Below the pieces are notes generated by a model, which was not told where the DNA came from, made no database searches, and saw nothing but the letters and a program-made list of their open reading frames with translations. Shown here in pieces: positions 1 to 8,859 of a stretch of DNA of 64,000 bases. Both the position numbers and the translations under genes were made by a program. The stretch lies in assembly GCA_017410265.1 (NCBI GenBank), contig JAFQRC010000002.1:62001-126000 (forward strand), read 5' to 3'. This DNA is from Ruminococcus sp. (lineage in GTDB: Bacteria; Bacillota; Clostridia; Oscillospirales; Acutalibacteraceae). Position 1 is the stretch's first letter, and each line of letters opens with the position of its first letter.

Positions 1-152
1 TACCCCTCTCCAAAAATTTCGCCTAAAACCCCATAATTTCTATTATATCTTCTATATTCTACTATAAAACATATAATATGTCAATTATAAGGTGCTTTTT
101 AAAGAAACTTTTTCAGTGTCTAAAAACGGCTTGTTTATGCGGGTTATGCACA

Positions 153-204
153 AAACAAAATAAAGCATTGTGTGGTTTTTATTTCCTAAAAGCCACACAA
201 TGCT
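153..204 (-). terminator. Probable intrinsic terminator of the symporter operon
   Basis: A 12-bp inverted repeat (AGCATTGTGTGG at 164-175 against 193-204) lies just past the symporter stop codon. On the minus strand it is followed by a T-rich run, TTATTTTGTTTTG. The loop is long (17 nt) and the T tract is interrupted, so it is weaker than other terminators here. I see no gene between the left edge and this hairpin. Confidence 0.6.
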
Positions 205-222
205 TCCATAGTAATTGCTATA

Positions 223-1815
223 TTAATTTACTCCGTTTAAATAAGGGAAAACCCACAAAACAAAAAGCAAAACTGTCACAACTGCGCCAAGTGGAATTGC
301 ACTAACTATCATAATTTTTGTTTTCTTGACTTCTTTTGGATCTTTTTCTTCTTCTGGAACAACGAACAGCGCTTCCCTTTCCTGCTTTTCCTTTGGTGTA
401 ACCTTTGTCAACGCAGAACCAATTACCATAGCGAGAATGCCTGATGCAATTCCCACAAAGAATGGGTCAAAGTAAATAGGGAACAGCACATCTGCAGCAG
501 ATGTATATATTTTCATACCAGCGCTTACAACAAATCCTACCAGCATACCCCAAAACGCACCCGTTTTAGTTACGCGTTTGCTCCATACACTTGCCAAAGC
601 AACCGGCAACCAAGAGCACGCCACGATAGTTGCTCCTAAATATGTAATCCAGAAAATTTGCGGCGGCTGATATACACAAAGCAAACAAACAATCACAGCA
701 ACCACAAGAAGAACAACTCTGCCGTACACAAGCTTCTTCTTTTCATTCTTCACTTCAACTATATCATTCATAATATTAGATCCAATAAGCGATAAGAAGG
801 TTGTTGCTGAAGAAATTCCCGAAGCAAGTACTCCCGATAATACGATAATACCCAAAACAGCAGGCATAATATTCATAGATGCCCAAATTAATGCCTTTGA
901 CGGTGATTCCATACCGGGGTTAAGTTTTTGTGTAAACACACCCGCCATACACATCAAAAACTCAATAACAAAAACACTTACAGATGCAACTACGCCAGAA
1001 CGGATAACCGCATGTTCATTTTTAGCCATAAGATATCTGCTTGACTGCCACGGAGCAACCATAAGAACTGCCATCCATGCTATACCATAACCACAAGCCC
1101 ATATCATATTTTCAGTACCTGTTGGATAGAAATAGTCTAAATTACCGCTTCCCGAAAGAATGCCTGGAATAGCTTCATATGTAGCCATTTCTGTTACTGA
1201 AGTCGTCCAACCGCCTGCTTCTTTCGCTATAAATACCGCTCCTACTATTGTAGCTAATGAAAAAACCGCAAACATAATGGTATCAGTAATCAAAACACCT
1301 TTAGCTCCGGAAAAAATAGTTATCAGAGTGAATACTATTACAACAACAATTACACAAATTTTATAATCGACATTAGTGACAGCAGACATCAAAGTACCGA
1401 TACCCTGTACACACGACAAGCTATAAACCAACATTATAAAAGTACCGGTTATGGTAGCCAGGTTTTTCAACGCCAGTGAGTCAAAACGCTTTCCAAAATA
1501 CTGAGGAATAGTCATAGCTTCGCTTCGTCTGAGATATCTTCCAAAAAAAACAGAACCTACTATGTATCCTACCGATAAAACACCTACCGCCACCATAATT
1601 GGCGCAAAAAAACCACTATATGCTTCTCCGACATCACCCATAAACAAACCTACACCGATAAATGACGCTACAAGTGAACCTGTTATGAGAAATGCAGGAG
1701 CATTTCTTCCTGCTACATAAAAATCGTTTGCATTCTTTACACTACGACTAATAATAGCTCCTACTACCAGGTATAAAACCATGGTAATAGCCATTCCAAT
1801 TAAGTATATATTCAT
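223..1815 (-). CDS. Sodium:solute symporter (SSS family)
   Basis: A 530-residue, almost wholly hydrophobic protein with about 13 predicted membrane spans and the fold signature of the SSS family (PutP, PanF and SGLT relatives). It carries the usual early segment FYVAGRN and a Gly-rich stretch in the first spans. It would import a small solute using the sodium gradient at the cytoplasmic membrane. It starts at ATG after AGAGGG. It is the last gene of a three-gene unit with a 31-residue peptide and an HTH/nucleotidyltransferase/choline-kinase fusion. That context suggests choline or a related amino alcohol as substrate. This is inference only, because substrate cannot be read from the sequence of this family. 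Confidence 0.85.
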   Translation of the reverse strand: MNIYLIGMAITMVLYLVVGAIISRSVKNANDFYVAGRNAPAFLITGSLVASFIGVGLFMGDVGEAYSGFFAPIMVAVGVLSVGYIVGSVFFGRYLRRSEAMTIPQYFGKRFDSLALKNLATITGTFIMLVYSLSCVQGIGTLMSAVTNVDYKICVIVVVIVFTLITIFSGAKGVLITDTIMFAVFSLATIVGAVFIAKEAGGWTTSVTEMATYEAIPGILSGSGNLDYFYPTGTENMIWACGYGIAWMAVLMVAPWQSSRYLMAKNEHAVIRSGVVASVSVFVIEFLMCMAGVFTQKLNPGMESPSKALIWASMNIMPAVLGIIVLSGVLASGISSATTFLSLIGSNIMNDIVEVKNEKKKLVYGRVVLLVVAVIVCLLCVYQPPQIFWITYLGATIVACSWLPVALASVWSKRVTKTGAFWGMLVGFVVSAGMKIYTSAADVLFPIYFDPFFVGIASGILAMVIGSALTKVTPKEKQEREALFVVPEEEKDPKEVKKTKIMIVSAIPLGAVVTVLLFVLWVFPYLNGVN

Positions 1816-1832
1816 TTTTACCCTCTCAATCT

Positions 1833-1928
1833 TTATTTGTTTTTGTAGTCTTTAAATACCACAATTGACGCAACTAACCCTGATAAAGCAAACCATATCC
1901 CTAAACCTACAGCTATTATTATTTCCAT
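1833..1928 (-). CDS. Symporter small accessory protein (31 residues)
   Basis: A short frame encodes 31 residues: a hydrophobic helix from about residue 3 to 23 (MEIIIAVGLGIWFALSG at the start), then a charged tail ending KDYKNK. The ATG follows the stop of the upstream fusion gene by 2 nt, and GGGAG sits about 9 nt upstream. The symporter begins 17 nt after its stop. Small one-helix peptides encoded directly before SSS symporters are known as symporter small accessory proteins, and size, topology and position all fit. It probably binds or stabilises the transporter in the membrane. The gene is too short for usual gene-calling cut-offs. Confidence 0.7.
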   Translation of the reverse strand: MEIIIAVGLGIWFALSGLVASIVVFKDYKNK

Positions 1929-1930
1929 TA

Positions 1931-3712
1931 TTAATCTCCCTCACTTTGTTTTTCAATGAGCTCAAGAGCAAGCTCCCTATAAAAAATCATCTTATCATAC
2001 CAATCCATAAGATAACCGGACACTCCCTCACTATTCTTTTCAGCGAACACGCCCCAAACATACCAATAATAGTAAATTACAGCTGCACAAGAGATTAAGT
2101 GTAATTTCTCATTTTCAGTAGCTTCACGCCCAAAATATGGATAAACCCACTGGTTAATCTCATCATAAGCTGGCATAATCACTGAGAATAATTTACAAAT
2201 ATCATAACCTACATCAGCATCTCCGGCAAACTCCCAGTCAATCAACGACAATTCATTTCCATTAAGCAAAATATTAGGTTCATAAATATCGTTGTGGCAC
2301 AAAGAAACCTTCCATTTATCATTGGATAAATACTCAAATATCGGCTCCATCAAACACTGTTCGCTCTTACTTCTGTTGTATTTATTCGCATCAAAGTTTC
2401 GCTCGATTTCAATTATTTTTTCAGCTTCTGCTTTGTAATCAAATCCGAATCCAACAGAAATTTCGGACTCATGAAGCTTTTTCAACTTTTTTGACAACAG
2501 CTCAATATGGCGCTTATTATCAAACTCAAAAGTTTCTGTTGTGTTTATAAAGCTGGAAATTTTCCATCCTTCATCTTCATCTGCATAAATGAAAGATTTA
2601 TCAATTCCAAGTTCTTTTGCCGCATTCAAACAAATCCACTCTTTATGCCTGTCTATAACAGCAGATGCGTTTGCTCCCGGATGGCGATAAATATATTGTT
2701 TGCCTTTGCAACTAAATTTAAACGACTGATTATTAAGCCCCTTCTTTATGGTTTCTATATCCTCAATGTCTGTAATCTCACATTTCAAAACCTTACAGAT
2801 ATTTTCAAAAACTCTAACTTTGTTGTGGTAGATATATTCTTTATCAAACTGTTTAAGCTCTTCCATGCTGTCAAATTCTAGAATATCTTCGTTTTTACAT
2901 TGTTTTATCCACATAGGAAGCTCTTTGACATTTTCAGCATATATGGTTTCCCAATACATATACTCAATACCGGGTCTGCCGAAGTAATCTTCCAGAATAG
3001 GCTTGAACCTTCCTGTAAACTCATTATCGAAATACGCGTGACCATACATAACCCACTGATCTTTCGACGGCTTGTTTGTATCGTAAATATATCCAGAATT
3101 ATCAAACTGAAATGCTCGTTCAACATAACTTGTACCAGGAACATATACAGAGCAATAAAAAGCTCTGTATTCATATTGGTGAAACATGTTTTTAGGATAG
3201 TAATTATCAGAACAACAAATGTATGTATTACTGAGATAATCTCTGGAAACATAGATACTGCTGTGAGTGTTTTTTGAAGCAAACTCATTATTAACAACAA
3301 GCTTTACGCCATATTTGTCACGAAGATAGAAAAACTTCTCCATCATATATCCCACAACTACAACTATCTCTTGGATACCTGTCTGTTTTATTTGCTCTAT
3401 AATACGCTCAATCATGATATCCCCTTTTACAGAGATAAGACCTTTAGGAATCTCGTAAGAAACAGGTATAAACCGTGTACTCATACCTGCTGCTAAAATT
3501 ATGGCATTTTTCACTTTATATGGTTCCATAGCCTGCAAACCATTTGTAGTAACCAGATAATCTTCTGTAATATATCCCAACTGTTTAAGTTTAGAAACAA
3601 TCTGGTTAACATTTCCTAACGAAAGCTCTGTTCCCTCCGAAATCAATCGTTGAGTAACTTCCCCGCCATTCTCACAAAGGAACCTCAGTACTTCAAATGT
3701 GTTTTTTTCCAT
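1931..3712 (-). CDS. Winged-helix / nucleotidyltransferase / choline-kinase fusion (LicC-LicA-like)
   Basis: About 593 residues in three parts. Residues 1-65 look like a winged-helix DNA-binding domain. Residues about 70-300 are a MobA-like nucleotidyltransferase with the motif AIILAAGMSTRFIP. Residues about 310-593 are a choline/ethanolamine or aminoglycoside-type kinase with catalytic CHNDIYEPNILL and metal-binding LIDWEFAGDADVGYD. In Lic pathways, LicA phosphorylates choline and LicC makes CDP-choline for decoration of surface polymers, and here the two activities are joined. Two ATGs are possible (3718 and 3712). The second has the better spacing from AAGGTGGG and is used here. No licD-type transferase is in the window. 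The HTH could make the protein self-regulating, which is inference. Confidence 0.8.
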   Translation of the reverse strand: MEKNTFEVLRFLCENGGEVTQRLISEGTELSLGNVNQIVSKLKQLGYITEDYLVTTNGLQAMEPYKVKNAIILAAGMSTRFIPVSYEIPKGLISVKGDIMIERIIEQIKQTGIQEIVVVVGYMMEKFFYLRDKYGVKLVVNNEFASKNTHSSIYVSRDYLSNTYICCSDNYYPKNMFHQYEYRAFYCSVYVPGTSYVERAFQFDNSGYIYDTNKPSKDQWVMYGHAYFDNEFTGRFKPILEDYFGRPGIEYMYWETIYAENVKELPMWIKQCKNEDILEFDSMEELKQFDKEYIYHNKVRVFENICKVLKCEITDIEDIETIKKGLNNQSFKFSCKGKQYIYRHPGANASAVIDRHKEWICLNAAKELGIDKSFIYADEDEGWKISSFINTTETFEFDNKRHIELLSKKLKKLHESEISVGFGFDYKAEAEKIIEIERNFDANKYNRSKSEQCLMEPIFEYLSNDKWKVSLCHNDIYEPNILLNGNELSLIDWEFAGDADVGYDICKLFSVIMPAYDEINQWVYPYFGREATENEKLHLISCAAVIYYYWYVWGVFAEKNSEGVSGYLMDWYDKMIFYRELALELIEKQSEGD

Positions 3713-3796
3713 TTTCATCCCACCTTATCTGCTTTTTGTTCATTTTTGAAAAAAAAGCATAAATTTTGAACACGTTGGTAAAAAAATATTTCCTTA

Positions 3797-3825
3797 AGTG
3801 TACACTCTTTGATACTCTTTGTCAA
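3797..3825 (-). promoter_or_regulatory. Sigma-A promoter of the choline-kinase/symporter operon
   Basis: TTGACA (3825-3820), a 17-nt spacer and TACACT (3802-3797) read toward the fusion gene, whose start is about 85 nt downstream. The -35 box is perfect and the -10 box matches 4 of 6. Confidence 0.6.
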
Positions 3826-3885
3826 ATAATTCTTATTATTTTAAAGTAAAGATTCAAAATTTCTAATAGTAAACAGCGTACAGCA

Positions 3886-3919
3886 GAATAAAAAAGCGCT
3901 CTCAAATAACGAGAGCGCT
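3886..3919 (-). terminator. Intrinsic terminator after galE
   Basis: AGCGCTCTC, a 7-nt loop, GAGAGCGCT and then TTTTTTATT on the minus strand, shortly after the galE stop. Confidence 0.9.
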
Positions 3920-3943
3920 CTAACATTGATAATACCGAAAAGT

Positions 3944-4960
3944 TTATTCATCATACCCATTAGGGTTGTTTTTCTGCCAGTTCCATGAGTCACGACACAT
4001 TTCTTCTAGTCCGAATTTGGCTGTCCAATTAAGCTTTTTGTTTGCTTTTTCAGGATCAGCTGTAACTGTAGCAACATCTCCTGCACGTCTATCCATAATC
4101 GCATACGGAATTTCGAGATCGTTGACCTTTGAAAAAGTCTTTACGATATCGAGTACGCTATAGCCCGTGCCTGTTCCGAGATTAAAAACCTCAGTACCCT
4201 TGTGTCCGTTATTTATATACTCAAGTGCCTTGAGATGGCCGTTTGCAAGGTCAACAACATGGATGTAGTCCCTGACCCCCGTACCATCGTGTGTATCATA
4301 ATCATCGCCGAAAACTCCGAGTTTTTCGCGTTTACCTACAGCAACCTGCGTAATATATGGCATCAGGTTATTTGGAATTCCGTTAGGACTTTCGCCGATA
4401 AGACCGCTCTCGTGAGCACCGATTGGGTTGAAATAACGGAGTAATACAACAGACAAATCCTTGTCAGAAACAGTAGCATCCGTCAGAATCTGCTCGTTAA
4501 AGAGTTTTGTCCAGCCGTAAGGGTTGGTGCATGAAGTCGGCATACCCTCTTTGAGTGGAACAACCTTTGGCACACCGTAAACCGTAGCAGATGAACTGAA
4601 CACAATTTTCTTTACATCAAACTCACTCATAACTTCTAAAAGTGTGAGAGTTGTATCGAGATTGTTTCTGTAGTACATCAGTGGCTTTTCGACACTTTCG
4701 CCAACAGCCTTATAGCCCGCAAAATGAATAACTGCATCAATATCGCATTTTGAAAAAAGCGCCCTCAATGCCTCTTTATCAGCAACATCAATTTTAAAAA
4801 CCTCTGCTGTTTTGCCTGTTATCTGCTCAATTCTACCTAACACTTTTTCACTGGCATTATCAAAATTGTCAGCGATAACAACATCGTATCCATTGTTTAA
4901 AAGCTCAACGCAGGTGTGGCTACCGATATAGCCCGCACCGCCTGTTAATAGCACCTTCAT
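3944..4960 (-). CDS. galE: UDP-glucose 4-epimerase
   Basis: This 338-residue extended SDR enzyme interconverts UDP-glucose and UDP-galactose in the cytoplasm using bound NAD. The N-terminal nucleotide motif TGGAGYIGS and the catalytic YGWTK (YxxxK), with the SSSATVYG serine strand before it, are all present. Length is typical for the family. A GTG at 4978 would overlap the upstream stop codon, but GGAG lies 8 nt before the ATG at 4960, so that start is preferred. It sits directly downstream of a membrane-bound sugar-nucleotide dehydratase and is cotranscribed with it. That points to supply of sugar nucleotides for a surface polysaccharide as well as galactose use. Confidence 0.95.
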   Translation of the reverse strand: MKVLLTGGAGYIGSHTCVELLNNGYDVVIADNFDNASEKVLGRIEQITGKTAEVFKIDVADKEALRALFSKCDIDAVIHFAGYKAVGESVEKPLMYYRNNLDTTLTLLEVMSEFDVKKIVFSSSATVYGVPKVVPLKEGMPTSCTNPYGWTKLFNEQILTDATVSDKDLSVVLLRYFNPIGAHESGLIGESPNGIPNNLMPYITQVAVGKREKLGVFGDDYDTHDGTGVRDYIHVVDLANGHLKALEYINNGHKGTEVFNLGTGTGYSVLDIVKTFSKVNDLEIPYAIMDRRAGDVATVTADPEKANKKLNWTAKFGLEEMCRDSWNWQKNNPNGYDE

Positions 4961-4974
4961 AGTTTTCTCCGATA

Positions 4975-6867
4975 TCACAAATTCTTTTTATGGTTAAAAG
5001 TAGGAACAATGTCAGCTAAAACATCAACAGTTTCTTCAGCATAGTTTTTATCAGCAAACTCTTTTAATTTCTCAAGCTTTGAGAGCAACTCCTGAGAGTT
5101 GATATCAATCTGGTTGCCAATAAAAATCTTCTTGTTAGCAGTAGATTTGAGTCCTTCTTCGTCCATAAGGAGCTCTTCGAACAGCTTCTCACCCGGTCTT
5201 AAACCGGTAAACTTGATTTCTACGTCTTTGTAAGGCACCTTGCCGTACATTCTGATAAGATTTTCTGCAAGTGTAGTAATCTTAACAGGGTCGCCCATAT
5301 CGAGAACAAAAATTTCACCACCGCTCGCCATAGCTCCCGCCTGAAGCACAAGCGACACAGCCTCAGGAATAGTCATAAAGTAACGGATAATATCAGGGTG
5401 AGTAACAGTAACAGGCTTGCCTGCTTCAATCTGGCGTCTGAAAAGCGGAATAACAGAACCGTTAGAGCCGAGAACATTACCAAAACGAGTAGTAACAAAC
5501 TCAGTTTTCGAGCCGCTTTGGGACTTATACTGAACAATCATTTCACAACAACGCTTTGTAGCTCCCATAACATTTGTCGGGTTTACAGCCTTGTCGGTAG
5601 AAATCATAACGAATTTTTCCACTTCGTATTTCTCAGCGATGTTAACCATATTCCAAGTGCCGAAAACATTATTCTTAACCGCCTCAGCAGGAGAAGTTTC
5701 CATCAGAGGTACATGCTTATGTGCAGCTGCATGGAACACTACCTGAGGCTTATACTCTTTGAAAATCGCTTCCATTTTGTCGTAATCTCTGACAGACGCG
5801 ATAAGTGTAACCAAATCGAGAGCATCTTCGTATTCAATCTTCAGCTCCTGCTGAATATCGTATGCGTTGTTCTCGTAAATATCGACAATAATTACCTTCT
5901 CAGGCGAGTATTTCGCAATCTGACGGACAAGTTCGGAGCCGATGGAACCACCGCCACCTGTGACCATACAGACCTTTCCCTCAATGAACTTGCGGATTTC
6001 TGTTTTATCAAAAGTAATCGGATCGCGTCCGAGCAAATCTTCGATTTTAATATCCTTAACCTGGCTTAAAAGCTGAGGTTTGTTGTCATCAAATAACAAC
6101 TGGCTAAGGTACGGAAGTGTCTTAATCTTGCATTCTGTCTTTGAGCAAAGCTCCATAATATCCTTGCGTTCCTCCTGAGTGCACGAAGGAATTGCAAACA
6201 AAATCTGCTTAATCTTGAATTCTTTGCATAATCTCGGAATATCTTTTGTGGTGCCGACAACCTCTACTCCCATAACCTTCAGGTCGCGTTTTTTCGGGTC
6301 ATCGTCAACCATACATACAGGCAGAATATTCCTCGAAGGGTTGTTAGGGTCACTGTGGGCATTTTGAATATCGGTGATGATCATCTTCGCAGCCTGACCC
6401 GCACCGACTATAAGAGTACGCTCATAATTTTCAGAACGACCAACATCAGTAAGGTCAACAAAAGTACGCTTGAAAATAAACCTGAACAGGATAATGCCTC
6501 CACTGGAAATAACAAAATTAACGGCATAGAAAAGCGGATTACCCTGCTTATCAGCTAAAGACGCAAAGAAACCGGAAAGCACAAGACCCGCCATAACTCC
6601 TACGGTGCAGTATATATAGTCCTTTTTATTAAAATCCCGCCAAGCTCTGTTATATGCGCCACAAATGTACAGCATAAAGAAACAGAAAAGTGCATTTAGC
6701 AGAATTATCCACAAAAGTCTGATATCGTTAACCACAAAAACTTTCGAAGACAAATCAAACATAACACAACACAATGACAAAATCGCATTAGATACAAGTG
6801 CTGAAAGTGCAACTATCGTCGCATCTGCTATCATCAATAAGTTTTTTCTGAAATTAAATCTCTTCAT
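4975..6867 (-). CDS. Membrane-bound nucleoside-diphosphate-sugar 4,6-dehydratase (CapD/PglF type)
   Basis: About 630 residues. The first 130 or so hold four hydrophobic helices. A first Rossmann-like region (LIVGAGQAAKM near residue 150) follows. A second Rossmann domain with VTGGGGSIGSE near residue 290 forms the catalytic half. The active site has ISTDKAVNP, where family members replace the SDR Tyr with a Ser/Thr-Asp-Lys arrangement. Relatives remove water from UDP-GlcNAc to start synthesis of deoxyamino sugars for capsule or glycoproteins. The ATG at 6867 has GAGGG at good spacing; a TTG 15 nt upstream is less likely. galE overlaps its end, and a DegT-type aminotransferase on the other strand at 7.5-8.7 kb could use the keto-sugar product. 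Confidence 0.9.
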   Translation of the reverse strand: MKRFNFRKNLLMIADATIVALSALVSNAILSLCCVMFDLSSKVFVVNDIRLLWIILLNALFCFFMLYICGAYNRAWRDFNKKDYIYCTVGVMAGLVLSGFFASLADKQGNPLFYAVNFVISSGGIILFRFIFKRTFVDLTDVGRSENYERTLIVGAGQAAKMIITDIQNAHSDPNNPSRNILPVCMVDDDPKKRDLKVMGVEVVGTTKDIPRLCKEFKIKQILFAIPSCTQEERKDIMELCSKTECKIKTLPYLSQLLFDDNKPQLLSQVKDIKIEDLLGRDPITFDKTEIRKFIEGKVCMVTGGGGSIGSELVRQIAKYSPEKVIIVDIYENNAYDIQQELKIEYEDALDLVTLIASVRDYDKMEAIFKEYKPQVVFHAAAHKHVPLMETSPAEAVKNNVFGTWNMVNIAEKYEVEKFVMISTDKAVNPTNVMGATKRCCEMIVQYKSQSGSKTEFVTTRFGNVLGSNGSVIPLFRRQIEAGKPVTVTHPDIIRYFMTIPEAVSLVLQAGAMASGGEIFVLDMGDPVKITTLAENLIRMYGKVPYKDVEIKFTGLRPGEKLFEELLMDEEGLKSTANKKIFIGNQIDINSQELLSKLEKLKEFADKNYAEETVDVLADIVPTFNHKKNL

Positions 6868-6917
6868 ATAATCATCCCTCAAAAAAAATCGAGAAATTCA
6901 CATTCTAACATATGCTA

Positions 6918-6946
6918 AGTATATATCCAAAACTATGCAATGTCAA
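6918..6946 (-). promoter_or_regulatory. Sigma-A promoter of the dehydratase-galE operon
   Basis: TTGACA (6946-6941), a 17-nt spacer and TATACT (6923-6918), about 50 nt before the dehydratase ATG. Confidence 0.75.
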
Positions 6947-7001
6947 CAAAAATAAGCGTTTTTCGACATCTGCAAAAATCCTTTAAACTCACAGTTTCTG
7001 A

Positions 7002-7034
7002 GTCATAGTCTTCCCTTCTTTTTCATATACATTA
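7002..7034 (+). promoter_or_regulatory. Candidate sigma-E promoter of spoIIID
   Basis: GTCATAG at 7002-7008 and CATATACAT at 7024-7032 resemble the sporulation sigma-E pattern (a -35 near GTCATATT and a -10 near CATACAAT). No sigma-A style boxes are evident here. In Bacillus subtilis spoIIID is read by sigma-E, so pattern and gene agree. The assignment rests on consensus matching by eye. Confidence 0.5.
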
Positions 7035-7058
7035 CCACAACGACTCGGAGGTTAGTTT

Positions 7059-7319
7059 ATGAAAGATAATGTCGAAGAGCGCGCCATACAGCTCGGAGAA
7101 TACATAGCTAAAAACAAAGCTACGGTACGACTGACAGCTAAAAAGTACAATATCAGCAAAAGCACCGTACATAAAGATGTCAGTGAAAGGCTGAAAACGA
7201 TAAACCTACCACTTTACAAAGAAGTACGAAAGGTGCTCGATACAAACAAGGAAGAGCGCCACATCCGCGGAGGCATAGCGACCAGAGAGAAATACTCAAA
7301 GCTCTCAAAAAAAAGCTGA
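7059..7319 (+). CDS. spoIIID: Sporulation transcription factor SpoIIID
   Basis: An 86-residue DNA-binding protein that switches mother-cell gene expression between the sigma-E and sigma-K stages of endospore formation. The helix-turn-helix lies around residues 20-45 and includes the family stretch YNISKSTVHKDVSERL, followed by a basic C-terminal tail. Length matches the family. GGAGG sits 7 nt upstream of the ATG and a strong terminator follows, so it is monocistronic. Its presence is the best single sign in the window that the host makes endospores. Confidence 0.95.
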   Translation: MKDNVEERAIQLGEYIAKNKATVRLTAKKYNISKSTVHKDVSERLKTINLPLYKEVRKVLDTNKEERHIRGGIATREKYSKLSKKS

Positions 7320-7333
7320 AATATCACTCAAAA

Positions 7334-7367
7334 AGCAGGCGAAACGCGAGGTTTTGCCTGCTTTTTT
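7334..7367 (+). terminator. Intrinsic terminator of spoIIID
   Basis: GCAGGC and GCCTGC arms with the T run TTTTTTG, right after the stop. Confidence 0.9.
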
Positions 7368-7406
7368 GCTTGATAAACAACGTAACTTTGTCTGTATAAC
7401 TTTCTC

Positions 7407-7435
7407 TTTACTTTGTATGTAAAAGGTAGTATAAT
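7407..7435 (+). promoter_or_regulatory. Sigma-A promoter of the sugar aminotransferase
   Basis: TTTACT (7407-7412), a 17-nt spacer and TATAAT (7430-7435), 36 nt before the ATG. Confidence 0.75.
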
Positions 7436-7470
7436 TGATGTGGTATGTAAAACTTTAAGGAGATATCGTT

Positions 7471-8679
7471 ATGATGAATATTCCTTTTTCTCCGCCTGAC
7501 ATTACTCAGGCTGAAATTGACGAAGTAGTTGAAGTCTTAAAAACCGGTTGGATAACCACAGGCCCGAAGACCAAGCTATTCGAACAGAGAATCGCTAAAA
7601 TGTGCAACACACAGAAGGCTGTGTGTCTTTCATCCCAGACCTCTTGTGCCGAAATGACTCTGCGTATTTTAGGCATTGGTCCCGGTGATGAGGTCATTGT
7701 GCCTTCATACACATACACAGCTTCTGCTTCCATCATTTACCATGTAGGCGCAACTCCTGTTCTTATTGACTGCAAAAAAGACAGTTATGAGATGGACTAT
7801 GAAAAAATGGAAGAAGCTATCACAGAGAAAACCAAAGCTATAATCGCTGTTGATTTAGCCGGTATCGTATGTGATTATGACAGAATTTTCGAGGCGGTCG
7901 AGAGAAAGCGCTCACTTTTCAGTCCATCGGACAACCCTATCCAATTTGCACTGGGCAGAGTCATCGTTTTAAGCGATGCTGCTCACGCTTTTGGTGCTCA
8001 GTGGCACGGTAAAATGTGCGGTGAAATCGCCGATTTTACAAATTTCAGCTTTCACGCTGTAAAGAATATGACCACAGCCGAGGGTGGTGCTGCTACATGG
8101 AAAGAAATCCCCGGTGTAGACTCCAACGAAATCTACAAGAAATTTATGCTGATGACTCTCCATGGCCAGACTAAAGACGCATTCGCAAAAAACAAAGGTT
8201 CTTCGTGGGAATACGATGTAGTGGACACTCAGTACAAGTGCAATATGCCTGATATTCTGTCAGCTCTTGGTATTGCTCAGCTTAACCGCTATGATAAAAT
8301 GCTTTCCCGTCGCCATGAGCTAATCGACAAATATGATGAAGCTTTCAAAGACCTGCCGATTGAAGTGCTCAACCACCACGATGATTACCATCGCTCCAGC
8401 GGTCACCTTTACTTTGTACGCTTTATCGGGAAAGATTCCAGCTACAGAAACGCTTTTTATGACAGAATGAAAGAAAAAGGCGTTATGTGTAATGTTCACT
8501 TCAAGCCACTTCCTATGTTCACCGCATATAAAGCAAAAGGCTTTGATATCAAGGATTTTCCTAACTCTTACAATCAACATAAAAACCAGCTCACTCTCCC
8601 GATGAACACAGTCATTACAGATGAAGAGGCAGATTATGTTATCAAGTGCTTCATAGAGACTATTAAAGAGCTCGGCTGA
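7471..8679 (+). CDS. DegT/DnrJ/EryC1/StrS-family sugar aminotransferase
   Basis: A 402-residue PLP-dependent fold-type I enzyme that transfers an amino group, usually from glutamate, to a keto-sugar nucleotide. Family marks are IPFSPPDITQAEIDEV at the start, the glycine-flanked TSCAEMTLRILGIGPGDEVI region, and the PLP lysine at about residue 198 in HAVKNMTTAEGG. AAGGAG precedes the ATG. The gene is a single unit with its own promoter and terminator. The nearby divergent 4,6-dehydratase makes the kind of 4-keto sugar these enzymes use, so a joint role in making an amino-deoxy sugar for surface glycan is likely but inferred. Confidence 0.9.
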   Translation: MMNIPFSPPDITQAEIDEVVEVLKTGWITTGPKTKLFEQRIAKMCNTQKAVCLSSQTSCAEMTLRILGIGPGDEVIVPSYTYTASASIIYHVGATPVLIDCKKDSYEMDYEKMEEAITEKTKAIIAVDLAGIVCDYDRIFEAVERKRSLFSPSDNPIQFALGRVIVLSDAAHAFGAQWHGKMCGEIADFTNFSFHAVKNMTTAEGGAATWKEIPGVDSNEIYKKFMLMTLHGQTKDAFAKNKGSSWEYDVVDTQYKCNMPDILSALGIAQLNRYDKMLSRRHELIDKYDEAFKDLPIEVLNHHDDYHRSSGHLYFVRFIGKDSSYRNAFYDRMKEKGVMCNVHFKPLPMFTAYKAKGFDIKDFPNSYNQHKNQLTLPMNTVITDEEADYVIKCFIETIKELG

Positions 8680-8717
8680 TTTCGGCACAAAAGCCTTTTT
8701 GAGTAAGTTGTTGTGCT

Positions 8718-8748
8718 AAAGGCTGTCCGTCGGGCAGCCTTTAATTTT
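8718..8748 (+). terminator. Intrinsic terminator of the sugar aminotransferase
   Basis: AAAGGCTG and CAGCCTTT arms with a 9-nt loop, then AATTTT. Confidence 0.8.
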
Positions 8749-8859
8749 AAAAAATTCTACACGCTTTGTTTTTAATTTATTCATTTTTATGGTAAATTTT
8801 GTATTATAATTAACCTGAATCATAATAACCCTGATTAGGGATTAAGTGGAGGGATTTTG

